Part shown: positions 7,656 through 15,836 of the stretch, in pieces | Layout: every line of letters begins with the position of its first letter | Numbering within the stretch: the first letter of the stretch is position 1 | Assembly (NCBI GenBank): GCA_902799345.1 | Contig: CADBZW010000004.1 | Location: 1-64,000 of the forward strand | Source of the DNA: an uncultured Bacteroidia bacterium | Lineage (GTDB): Bacteria > Bacteroidota > Bacteroidia > Bacteroidales > F082 | Reading direction: 5' to 3' | DNA: 64,000 nt | The notes under the pieces: model-generated | Seen by the model: only the letters and a program-made list of their open reading frames with translations | Told to the model about the DNA's origin: nothing | The model's database searches: none | Program-made: the position numbers and the translations under genes

Positions 7656-8815
7656 TGGAACTCTGCTTAGAAACGGGATGCACCTCGCTGAACCATGTCG
7701 GCGAGGAATTATGCGGCGACAATGTGGCCTGCACCGTTAAGGACAACTTCACCACCCTCGTCTTGGCCGACGGTTTGGGTAGCGGCGTGAAGGCCAACAT
7801 CCTTTCCACGCTCACCTCCAAGATCCTCTGCACAATGGCCGCCAACGACATCGATATCTACGAGTGTGTCGAGACCATCATCCAAACCCTTCCGGTGTGC
7901 TCGGAGCGTGGCGTGGCCTACTCCACCTTCTCCATCATCCATGTGAACACCGAGGGCAAAGGCGTCATGTTCGAGTTCGACAACCCCGAGGCTATCTATT
8001 ACCATCGTGGCCAATGCCAGAACTTCGAGCGTACCGAACTTGATGTGTGTGGCAAGAAGGTGTTTCGCACCGAACTAAACCTTGAGGAAGATGATATCAT
8101 CATCGTCATGTCCGACGGCACCATTCATGCTGGTATCGGACAAATCCTCAACTTCGGCTGGGAGCGCGACCAAATCATGGAGCACCTCAACGCCAACATC
8201 ACGCGCTCCATGTCGGCCCGTGCCGTGGCCTGCCTCTTGGCATCGGCTTGCAATGACCTCTACGCTGACAAACCTGGCGACGACACCACCGTGGCCGCTG
8301 TCAAGATTCGGAAGCGTTTGGATGTTAATATCATGGTCGGTCCGCCCGTCGACAAGGAAAAGGATGACTTCTACATCGACCAATTCTTGGCCGGTCCTTC
8401 AAAGAAAATCGTTTGCGGCGGCACTAGCTCCACCATCGTGGCACGCCACCTGAAAACCGAGTTGAAGACCAGCTTCGATTTCCCCGACAAGGAAGTGCCT
8501 CCCATCGGCTACATCAAAGGCATCGACCTGACCACCGAGGGTGTGCTCACCTTGCGCCGACTGATGCAAATGTTGGAGAAATACATCTCCATCTCTGATC
8601 TGACCCCCAAGACCTTCACTAAGAAAGACGGTGCTTCGCTCCTCGCGGACTACCTCTTTGAACGCGCCACCCACATCACTTTCTTCGTCGGCCAGAGCGT
8701 CAATGTGGCGCACCAAGGGCTACCCATCGACACGACGATGAAGATGAAAATCGTGGAGAAAATTGCCAACGACCTACGCAAGATAGGCAAAATCGTCGAA
8801 TTGAATTATTATTGA
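7655..8815 (+). CDS. SpoIIE-type PP2C serine phosphatase linked to the sensory hydrogenase
   Basis: 386 residues. The first 220 or so form a PPM/SpoIIE phosphatase: GDNVACTVKDN, LVLADGLGSGVKAN, MSDGTIHAG and DKPGDDTTVAAVKI carry the metal-binding aspartates. The remaining 160 residues (from about MVGPPVDKEKDDF) form a second domain that I do not recognise. It includes KKIVCGGTSSTIVAR, a G-rich turn that could bind a nucleotide or partner. There is no membrane segment. In partner-switching systems such phosphatases dephosphorylate an anti-sigma antagonist. RsbW-like ATPases and DRTGG proteins at 26.7-32.5 kb are candidate partners, although no STAS antagonist is seen. The start overlaps the hydS stop. 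Confidence 0.85.
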   Translation: MELCLETGCTSLNHVGEELCGDNVACTVKDNFTTLVLADGLGSGVKANILSTLTSKILCTMAANDIDIYECVETIIQTLPVCSERGVAYSTFSIIHVNTEGKGVMFEFDNPEAIYYHRGQCQNFERTELDVCGKKVFRTELNLEEDDIIIVMSDGTIHAGIGQILNFGWERDQIMEHLNANITRSMSARAVACLLASACNDLYADKPGDDTTVAAVKIRKRLDVNIMVGPPVDKEKDDFYIDQFLAGPSKKIVCGGTSSTIVARHLKTELKTSFDFPDKEVPPIGYIKGIDLTTEGVLTLRRLMQMLEKYISISDLTPKTFTKKDGASLLADYLFERATHITFFVGQSVNVAHQGLPIDTTMKMKIVEKIANDLRKIGKIVELNYY

Positions 8816-8841
8816 ACCCCTTTCACAATACCCAAAACAAG

Positions 8842-10272
8842 ATGAACTCACAAAGGATTTTTGACACCGACGTACAACTCGTCAAATACAAAGTGCTGAA
8901 AGAAGTCATCCGACGCGCCTACGAAGGCGGATTGGAGGAAGCCTACATGGAAGTGCCCAAGCTGCTCAGCCCCGGCCCGAAAGCCGAAACGCGCTGCTGC
9001 ATCTACAAGGAACGCGCCATCTTGCAAGACCGCATCCAGATGGCCATGGGCGGCGACAAGAGCAACCCCAACGTCATCGAGGTCATTGACAGTGCCTGCG
9101 ACGAATGTCCCATTGACGGTATCTATGTCACGCCAGCCTGCCGTGGCTGCATGGTGCACAGTTGTAAGGAAGTGTGCCCCAAGGACGCCATCACCATCGT
9201 GAACCACCGCGCCACAGTCGATAAGGACAAGTGCATCGAGTGCGGCAAATGCACCCAAGCCTGCCCCTACTCCGCCATCATCCTGCAACACCGCCCTTGT
9301 ATGGTGAGTTGCAAGGTGAAGGCCATCTCCATCGACGAGAACAAGAAGGCCAAAATCGACAACGAGAAGTGCATCTCTTGCGGTGCCTGTGTCTACAAAT
9401 GCCCATTTGGTGCCATTTCCGACAAGTCGCTCATCCTCGACATCATCGACATCCTGAAGAAATCGGAGAACAACACGAAATATAAGGTGTACGCCGTCAT
9501 TGCGCCGGCCATCGTCAGCCAATGCCGTTTCGGTCGCGTCACGCAGGTGGTGACCGCCATCAAGAAGTTGGGATTCCATCATGTTGTGGAAGCCGCCCTT
9601 GGTGCCGACATCACCCTCTATCGTGAGGCCCAAGAATGGAACGAGAAGAAGCTGATGACCACCTCATGCTGTCCTTCGTTTGTAAGCTTTGTGGAGAAAA
9701 ACTTCCCCGAGCTGAAGCAATATATTTCTTCCTCGGTGTCGCCTATGGTGGAAACCGCTCGCCTTATCAAGAAATCCGACCCGACGGCCAAGGTCGTCTT
9801 CATCGGTCCTTGCACCTCGAAAAAGTTGGAATACAGGCTTGAAAAGACTGGTGGAGCCATCGACAGTGTCATGTCGTTTGAGGAATTGCAAGCCTTCGTT
9901 GACGCTCGTGGCATCGACACTACGCAGATGGAAGACTCCGAGCTGAACAACGCTTCCTACTACGGCCGTATCTTCGCCAAGTCGGGCGGCATCGCCCATG
10001 GCATCGCTGACGTGGCCAAGGAAATGGGCGTGGAAGGCGTGAAGCCTATCGCCATGAACGGCATCGCCGAATGCAAGGCAGCCTTGACCAAGTTGAAATT
10101 CAACAAGGCCACCGAAAACTTCTTCGAAGGCATGGCTTGCGACGGCGGCTGCTTGAACGGTCCAGTGTGCATCACACACAGCCCACGCAATGTCGTTGAT
10201 GTGGATAAATACGGCAATGAGGCCAAGGAAAAGACCATCTTCAACACCGTCAGGCTGATGGAAACTTTATAA
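8842..10272 (+). CDS. [FeFe]-hydrogenase, monomeric group B type
   Basis: Encodes 476 residues from the ATG at 8842, 26 bases after the phosphatase stop; a longer form from a TTG would overlap that gene. The N-terminal third is cysteine-rich, with several [4Fe-4S] motifs (CDECPIDG, CRGCMVHSCKEVC, CIECGKCTQAC, CISCGACVYKC). The H-cluster motifs are L1 TTSCCPSFV (C276, C277), L2 FIGPCTSKK (C324) and L3 MACDGGCLNGP (C433, C437). Unlike its upstream neighbour it keeps the proton-relay cysteine of L1, so it should be catalytically competent. It probably uses ferredoxin to evolve or take up H2 in the cytosol. It ends the operon and is followed by a strong terminator. The link to HydS and the phosphatase suggests its level or activity responds to them. 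Confidence 0.88.
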   Translation: MNSQRIFDTDVQLVKYKVLKEVIRRAYEGGLEEAYMEVPKLLSPGPKAETRCCIYKERAILQDRIQMAMGGDKSNPNVIEVIDSACDECPIDGIYVTPACRGCMVHSCKEVCPKDAITIVNHRATVDKDKCIECGKCTQACPYSAIILQHRPCMVSCKVKAISIDENKKAKIDNEKCISCGACVYKCPFGAISDKSLILDIIDILKKSENNTKYKVYAVIAPAIVSQCRFGRVTQVVTAIKKLGFHHVVEAALGADITLYREAQEWNEKKLMTTSCCPSFVSFVEKNFPELKQYISSSVSPMVETARLIKKSDPTAKVVFIGPCTSKKLEYRLEKTGGAIDSVMSFEELQAFVDARGIDTTQMEDSELNNASYYGRIFAKSGGIAHGIADVAKEMGVEGVKPIAMNGIAECKAALTKLKFNKATENFFEGMACDGGCLNGPVCITHSPRNVVDVDKYGNEAKEKTIFNTVRLMETL

Positions 10273-10297
10273 TTGAAATTGTTTAAAGAGGTTGTTT

Positions 10298-10332
10298 GAG
10301 GGCACACCCATTGGATGTGCCCTCTTGTTTTT
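10298..10332 (+). terminator. Rho-independent terminator after the hydrogenase operon
   Basis: GAGGGCACA and TGTGCCCTC form a perfect 9-base stem with a 9-base loop, followed by TTGTTTTT. It lies 26 bases after the stop codon. Confidence 0.85.
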
Positions 10333-10371
10333 GGGAACGGGAAACAGAAGCGAGGCGTGACGATTGGGTCA

Positions 10372-10395
10372 GATTGCACTTCTGGAAGTGCAATC
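10372..10395. repeat. Perfect 10-bp inverted repeat
   Basis: GATTGCACTT and AAGTGCAATC around CTGG, in the 221-base gap between two convergent genes. It could help terminate the minus-strand restriction operon or be one of the short palindromes scattered in this genome. Confidence 0.6.
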
Positions 10396-10493
10396 CCGTT
10401 TCAATTTGGAGGTTTGGGGTTGTGTATTGAGGGGAATTGCTAGTATTATTGCTTTAATGGTTTTCCATCTTCCAACGTAACCTGGCTTATATC

Positions 10494-11729
10494 TTACCTA
10501 AAATCAAACACCATGACAGCCATCTTTATTTCGTCCGACGAATCAGTAAGATGGAAAGTATAGTCAAACCAGCCTTTATCTCTTTGTCCAATCTGTTTTA
10601 CGAAATTGGGATGGTTAGGTATTGATTCCTGGATTGACTGAATGACAGTGTCTATGTCAGTGTCTTTGTTGAATATTAGCAAAGCCGTTTTTGTATCTCT
10701 ATGCGTCAAATACTTCAAAAGCTGCTCTATGGCATCCTGCAATTTCTTTTGTCCTTTCCAAATCTTACATTCGGCAATAAACAAGATGTCGTTTCCATGT
10801 TTAACCATGATGTCCGTTTTTCCCTCATGGTTGAATGATTCACCAGTTGAAGAGCATGAAGGAAAAGAAACAGATAGTTGAGCCAAAAACTGTTCCCGAA
10901 TAGTTTCCTCGTCTTGATTCTGAACGGTTTTAGGATAGCGCTCGAATTGCTTTCCAATCGCGTTGACGACTTGAAGGATTGCATTGTAGTCAGTTTCCGC
11001 CATTGTTGGAATAAGAGGTTCTGCTTTTAGAGAGGTTCTTTCTATGGGAATTTCTAATCGTTTTTTCACGGTGGGTACACAATATGTTTTAGGAGACGCA
11101 TTACTCCTAATGGGTATCCCGAGATTTGCAATAACATCATAATCTTTTTTGATTTTTTCTTTTCTCGCAGTAAATGTCTTATGTATATACTGTGGCATCG
11201 ATTGGTTGATTCCATCAATTTCTTTCTTTAATTGACTCATCATTTTCTTTAAATCCTCAAGGTATCTTTGACATTCGTTTTTGATATTCTCGCCATTGCC
11301 AGGATAATCTATTATGTCAACATAAACTTCTTTGTAACCAATAATGAATCGATGACTGCCACCCACAGAAATATATGCAGCTGGCCGAATCTTCAGAATA
11401 TCCCCGTCACCTATAAACGGAACGCATAGTTTGTACACATTCCTTTCGACTTCTTCTGGAGCGGCGTATTTGAAATTGTTCGGAAGTATTTCACTTGATA
11501 CCAACGCCGGTCGAGGCACAACATCATATTGGTTGAATTGCATCTCGGGGCATTCGATTATATATTTTTCTATCAAATAGTTAACATATTCGTTTTCTGG
11601 AACATTCAATATTTTATCATTCTCCAGATTTTGTATTTCCTTATGGATCTCCAGTTTCAAGGCATCTGAATAGTCTCTTGTGTTAACACCATTGAATAAA
11701 TTCCCTTGTTCTTCTCTATACCGTTCCAT
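10494..11729 (-). CDS. PD-(D/E)XK nuclease-like protein beside a type IIG R-M enzyme
   Basis: 411 residues from the ATG at 11729 (MERYREEQGNLF). The middle has a charged helical stretch (ECQRYLEDLKKMMSQLKKEI). The C-terminal part has EGKTDIMVKHGND and LFIAECKIWKG, which give the D...ExK arrangement of PD-(D/E)XK nucleases, followed by helix-rich sequence (QDAIEQLLKYL). No signal or membrane segment. It starts 51 bases downstream of the type IIG enzyme on the same strand, so both are probably one defence operon. It may cut DNA, or may only use the fold to bind it. I do not know a named family for the N-terminal 230 residues. Base use is more AT-rich than in the surrounding metabolic genes, which fits horizontal transfer. 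Confidence 0.65.
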   Translation of the reverse strand: MERYREEQGNLFNGVNTRDYSDALKLEIHKEIQNLENDKILNVPENEYVNYLIEKYIIECPEMQFNQYDVVPRPALVSSEILPNNFKYAAPEEVERNVYKLCVPFIGDGDILKIRPAAYISVGGSHRFIIGYKEVYVDIIDYPGNGENIKNECQRYLEDLKKMMSQLKKEIDGINQSMPQYIHKTFTARKEKIKKDYDVIANLGIPIRSNASPKTYCVPTVKKRLEIPIERTSLKAEPLIPTMAETDYNAILQVVNAIGKQFERYPKTVQNQDEETIREQFLAQLSVSFPSCSSTGESFNHEGKTDIMVKHGNDILFIAECKIWKGQKKLQDAIEQLLKYLTHRDTKTALLIFNKDTDIDTVIQSIQESIPNHPNFVKQIGQRDKGWFDYTFHLTDSSDEIKMAVMVFDFR

Positions 11730-11779
11730 AAGCAAATGTTTTGGTTTTGTTATTGACGAATCTTGTTGTCTATGGTCTT

Positions 11780-14700
11780 TTATTCCCCTTCCACTACTTT
11801 TATCTCATCTTCTGTCAGACCGTAAAGCTGATAAACCATTTGATCTATTTCTTTGTCGGTGGCGGCGATTTGGGCGGTGAGGGCGTTGCAGGCGGCCTTG
11901 TATTGGGTGAAGTAGTCTTCCCACTCGTCCTTTTGGACGAGGGTGAGGCTGATCTTTTGCTTCTTCAGCTCGGCCAACAGTGCGGCAAAGTCGGCCTCAT
12001 CGAAACGCTCCAAGGCGGCGGTGATTTTCTGCACGCCCAGGCTCTCCTCCAAACGATGAAGGAAACGCTGACGCTTCTGCTGAAGCTCGCAACATAAGGT
12101 GAGCATTTGGTCGGCGAGAGAAGAAAAGGGTTGTTTTGCTGAATCATCTAATACTTTGATGGGTATTTGATTCATATACTGTGCTTTATACTCTTGGTAG
12201 CCTCCTCTACGTGTAATGGCTATTTGATTCATCACATACACTGAAATAGAAGAATTAAGAATAGCCAAAAGATACTTGTCATTTGTAGGTATTATAAACC
12301 CTGTCATATCAACAACACTTCCTTTGGATAGAGTAAAATTTGCGCCTAACGAAACATTCGGATACACGATATACTCTTTAGAGAAGTCCAACTTCTTGTT
12401 TATTTGCTGATATTCATACCACACCTTGTTACCAGTGAATAATCCTTCTTTTATGATGGCTCTTTGCTTCAATTTAGATTCAAATGGGAGTAATAAACCA
12501 AGTTCCTGACAATCCGTGCTGACTAATGAGTAACCATCATCTGTTGAATTATATGGGAATACAATATTTAATTCGGCTGTTAAGGGAGCATACCTCTTTA
12601 TGTTTCTACCGAATATATATGGCTTTATGTGCTCGTTTGTTGGATTTGAGGTTATATATCCATCGTTGTATCCCGTTTTTACACCAACCAAAGGAGTGAG
12701 TCCTAAATCGCTCAAATAAACAGCATCTTGTGATATTTTTTCCATTATTTCTGCATCTTGCTTAGATAGAAATTTATAATTGCTATTATGGAAAACTTCG
12801 CTATTTATTATCGTAAATGGTATATTCTGGGTTGTTTCTTCTAATGAGTTGAAAGCGAGCGATGGAACAAAGCAATACTTGAAATCATAGCCGTAGGCAC
12901 TATTGTTTTCTTTTGATGCAATAAAGATGAGTGGATATGCGGAAACACCTTTAAATACTTCCAAGTCGTCATAGTCAATAACTTGGATAAATCTGTAATG
13001 GTTGAATAGAAAATCCACAAGAACTTTACCATAATTTGCTTCAAAGAATTTACCAGAGCAAATAAAACCCAACAGTCCCTTGGGCTTTAACAAAGAATCA
13101 GCCCTTTCATAAAAATATGTATACAAATCTGCTTTTCCTGTGTAAACCTTGTATTCCTTCAGGGCTGGTACTTGGTTTTGTATAAGCTCTTGCCTCACAT
13201 ACGGTGGATTTCCAATCACCACATCGAAGCCGCCTTTCTCAAAGACCTTGGGGAACTCGGTTTGCCAATTGAAGGCCTTGTCACCGGCAATGGCTGGGTC
13301 ATCGATGAGGGAGTTGCCGCACTTAATGTTGTCGTTTAAGGAGTTCAGCTTGCGGTGAGGCTTGGCTGTACGGAGCCATAATGACAACTTGGCGATTTCA
13401 ACGCTTTCCTCATTGATGTCGACACCATAGAGGTTGTTTTCCAAGATGGAGTTCTCGACGTTGGGAAACACGATGGCGGCACCCTCGACCTTGGCTTGCA
13501 TCTCGTCGATGAGCTTGTGCTCGGCAATGAGGAAATTCAAGGCAGCGTTGAGGAATGCACCACTACCGCAGGCGGGGTCACAGATGGAAATCTGCAGGAG
13601 CCAGTCGCGGTAGGCATCCAGCTTTTCGACGAGGGCCTTCTTGGTGGCCAACTGGCGTTTCTTGTCGGTGAAATACTCGCTCTCATCGATGCCGAGTTCC
13701 ACCTTCTTCTCACGGCAAAGCTTGCCGACGGTGTTTTCAACGATGTACTTGGTGATGTATTGTGGGGTGTAGAAAACACCGTCTTTCTTGCGCTTGCTGA
13801 TGGTGGGCGCTTCGCCCTGCTGGAGTTTGGTGGTGATTTCCTCGATTTCGGTGAGCGAGTTCTCAAAGATGTGGCCAAGGATGTTGACATCGACATCGCT
13901 TTGGAAGTCGTAGTCGGAAATCTTCTTGCAGTAGCGCATCAGCACCTCGTCGGAGATGATGAGACCGTCAAGGATTTCATCCGGCTTGAAGAGGCCGCCG
14001 TTGTAGGCAAAGACCTCGTAGTTCTTGCCTTGAAAGCCTGTGTTCATGTATCCGAAGTATTTCTTCAGACGATTGTAAAACGGCTGGTACTCGTCAAGCT
14101 CTCTCAGCTTCTCCCACTGGTTGATGATAAGCATGATGGAATTGGGCGGCAGCAGTCCACGGTCTTCGGCGAAGAAGATGAAGAGCAGCCTGTCGAGGAG
14201 TTTCTGAGTCTTTTTGAACAATAGAATCTTATGCTCCGTGTCGTCTGTCGGGTTGTGCTGAAGGATGTCATCAAACAAATCCCGCTTGAAGTTGGAATAG
14301 TCCTTATAGAGGGCATTGGTGATTTGATCTTCGCTATTGACGCTTGCTGTTTTGATTTGCTTGGGGAGGTTCTTGGCGATGTTCTCGTATGCCAGGCATA
14401 TCCAAAGCCGGGCGAAGTCGTTGCGGGTGAGGTGGAACAAATCAAACTCTTCGAAGTCGACAGCATTGTCGATGTAGAAGCGGAGCTTCTCGAAGTTGGA
14501 GATGACGACGTAGACAGCTTCTTTGTGTTGACTCTTATAGTTGAAAGCCTGTTCCTCAACTTTGGTGAGATCAGGCGTTTTGTGGTCTTTCAGTTCAATC
14601 ACACCCACTACCTTGCCATCGACAAGGATAGCTCCATCGGCTTTCTTGCTGTTGGTCTCGTTTTTCTTCTCTGTGGTGAGGTTGAAATTGGGGTCGGGAT

Positions 14701-14899
14701 TCAAGGTGTAGCCGAGAATCTTCACAAACAATTCACGAAGGAAACCTTCTTGGAACTGCTCTTCCTTGCTGTTGAGGATGTTAGCCTGCCTTTCAGGATC
14801 CAGGAAGAAGTTGGAAAAAGTCTTGTAACGTTCATCCATCAGCGTATTATCAAGACCTTCAATGTATTTGTTGAGGATATTGCGTTGGAAGATTTGCAT
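11780..14899 (-). CDS. Type IIG restriction-modification enzyme (Eco57I/TaqI-like)
   Basis: 1039 residues. The N-terminal nuclease domain has D88 and ELK (102-104) in KADGAILVDGKV and VIELKDHKT, a PD-(D/E)XK site. A helical linker leads to an N6-adenine methyltransferase with motif I DPACGSGAF (442-447) and motif IV NPPY (564-567). The C-terminal 350 residues are a TaqI-like target-recognition domain ending in a coiled-coil-like stretch near DQMLTLCCELQQKRQRFL. One chain therefore modifies and cuts DNA. The recognition sequence cannot be read from the protein. The recognition half (about 12.1-13.1 kb) is visibly more AT-rich than the methyltransferase half, as expected of exchangeable specificity domains. 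It ends just upstream of the nuclease-like gene. Confidence 0.9.
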   Translation of the reverse strand: MQIFQRNILNKYIEGLDNTLMDERYKTFSNFFLDPERQANILNSKEEQFQEGFLRELFVKILGYTLNPDPNFNLTTEKKNETNSKKADGAILVDGKVVGVIELKDHKTPDLTKVEEQAFNYKSQHKEAVYVVISNFEKLRFYIDNAVDFEEFDLFHLTRNDFARLWICLAYENIAKNLPKQIKTASVNSEDQITNALYKDYSNFKRDLFDDILQHNPTDDTEHKILLFKKTQKLLDRLLFIFFAEDRGLLPPNSIMLIINQWEKLRELDEYQPFYNRLKKYFGYMNTGFQGKNYEVFAYNGGLFKPDEILDGLIISDEVLMRYCKKISDYDFQSDVDVNILGHIFENSLTEIEEITTKLQQGEAPTISKRKKDGVFYTPQYITKYIVENTVGKLCREKKVELGIDESEYFTDKKRQLATKKALVEKLDAYRDWLLQISICDPACGSGAFLNAALNFLIAEHKLIDEMQAKVEGAAIVFPNVENSILENNLYGVDINEESVEIAKLSLWLRTAKPHRKLNSLNDNIKCGNSLIDDPAIAGDKAFNWQTEFPKVFEKGGFDVVIGNPPYVRQELIQNQVPALKEYKVYTGKADLYTYFYERADSLLKPKGLLGFICSGKFFEANYGKVLVDFLFNHYRFIQVIDYDDLEVFKGVSAYPLIFIASKENNSAYGYDFKYCFVPSLAFNSLEETTQNIPFTIINSEVFHNSNYKFLSKQDAEIMEKISQDAVYLSDLGLTPLVGVKTGYNDGYITSNPTNEHIKPYIFGRNIKRYAPLTAELNIVFPYNSTDDGYSLVSTDCQELGLLLPFESKLKQRAIIKEGLFTGNKVWYEYQQINKKLDFSKEYIVYPNVSLGANFTLSKGSVVDMTGFIIPTNDKYLLAILNSSISVYVMNQIAITRRGGYQEYKAQYMNQIPIKVLDDSAKQPFSSLADQMLTLCCELQQKRQRFLHRLEESLGVQKITAALERFDEADFAALLAELKKQKISLTLVQKDEWEDYFTQYKAACNALTAQIAATDKEIDQMVYQLYGLTEDEIKVVEGE

Positions 14900-14959
14900 G
14901 GCGATTTGCGTCTTTGAGGCGGTAAAGATACTAAAAAACGACTGAGTTGGATATCACAC

Positions 14960-14990
14960 AAAAAAAATCGCGCCTCAAAAAAGTGCGATT
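14960..14990 (-). terminator. Rho-independent terminator of the nqr-frd run
   Basis: On minus, AATCGCAC pairs with GCGCGATT (7 of 8) around a short loop and is followed by eight T. It lies 10 bases after the frdB stop. Confidence 0.8.
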
Positions 14991-14999
14991 CTTATTGTT

Positions 15000-15755
15000 T
15001 TATTTCCTGTCTCTCCCAAACAACGCACCAATCCATTGTCGGTTGAGCCTTGAGATGTTCTGCCGCTTGATGAGTTTCGGGCATTCAGCCTCGCAGGCGT
15101 AAGTGTTGGTGCAACTACCAAAGCCCAATTCGTCCATCTTGCAGACCATTTTGTGTACGCGGTCGGCAGCCTCGATTTGCCCTTGTGGCAACAAGGCCAA
15201 ATGGCTGACCTTGGCACCCACAAACAGCATCGCGCTGGCATTCTTGCAAGCAGCCACACAGGCACCGCAACCGATGCAAGATGCGGCATCCATGGCCATG
15301 TCGGCTTTATGTTTCGGAACTGGAATCGTGTTGGCATCAGGCACACCGGCCGTGGTGGTGCTGATGTAGCCTCCCGCTTGGATGATCTTGTCGAAGGCGG
15401 AACGGTCTACCACGAGGTCACGAATGACTGGGAACGGCTTGGCGCGCCAAGGCTCGATCCAAATGTCATCGCCGTCATGGAACTTGCGCATGTGGAGCTG
15501 ACAGGTGGTGATGCCGTCGTCGTTGCCATGCGGGCGACCGTTGATATAGAGTCCGCACATGCCGCAGATGCCCTCGCGACAGTCGTTGTCGAAGCACACG
15601 GGATGGGCAATGTGGTCGTTGATGAGCTGCTCGTTCAGGATGTCAAGCATCTCAAGGAAAGAACAGTCGGGCGAGATGCCTTCCAGAGGATAGGTTTCGA
15701 AATGGCCCTTGGCGCGGGCGTTCTCCTGACGCCAAATATGTAATGTGAACTTCAT
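15000..15755 (-). CDS. frdB: Fumarate reductase/succinate dehydrogenase iron-sulfur subunit
   Basis: 251 residues from [11 protein letters not shown]; an upstream in-frame ATG lies within repeat-like spacer and is less likely. The N-terminal [2Fe-2S] domain has [15 protein letters not shown] and a later Cys in ITTCQLH. The C-terminal domain carries [13 protein letters not shown] for [4Fe-4S] and the [13 protein letters not shown] cluster motif. It moves electrons from the membrane quinol site in FrdC to the FAD in FrdA. It is the last gene of the frdCAB set and of the longer nqr-frd run, and a terminator follows directly. It matches the Bacteroidota quinol:fumarate reductase family in length and gene order. 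Confidence 0.92.
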   Translation of the reverse strand: MKFTLHIWRQENARAKGHFETYPLEGISPDCSFLEMLDILNEQLINDHIAHPVCFDNDCREGICGMCGLYINGRPHGNDDGITTCQLHMRKFHDGDDIWIEPWRAKPFPVIRDLVVDRSAFDKIIQAGGYISTTTAGVPDANTIPVPKHKADMAMDAASCIGCGACVAACKNASAMLFVGAKVSHLALLPQGQIEAADRVHKMVCKMDELGFGSCTNTYACEAECPKLIKRQNISRLNRQWIGALFGRDRK

Positions 15756-15767
15756 AGTTGTCTTTTT

Positions 15768-15836
15768 ATGACGTGGGACACGGGACTTCGGGACGCGGGA
15801 CAACGACTCGTGTCACGCAGTCTCGCGTCTCGCGTC
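15768..15836. repeat. GGGAC/GCGTC-rich repetitive spacer between frdA and frdB
   Basis: The frdA-frdB gap holds several short inverted and direct words (GGGACACGGGAC, GGGACGCGGGAC, CTCGCGTCTCGCGTCC). Such spacers are unusual inside a tightly packed respiratory operon. It resembles the GAGACGC-type repeats at 41004 and 59837. Confidence 0.6.
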
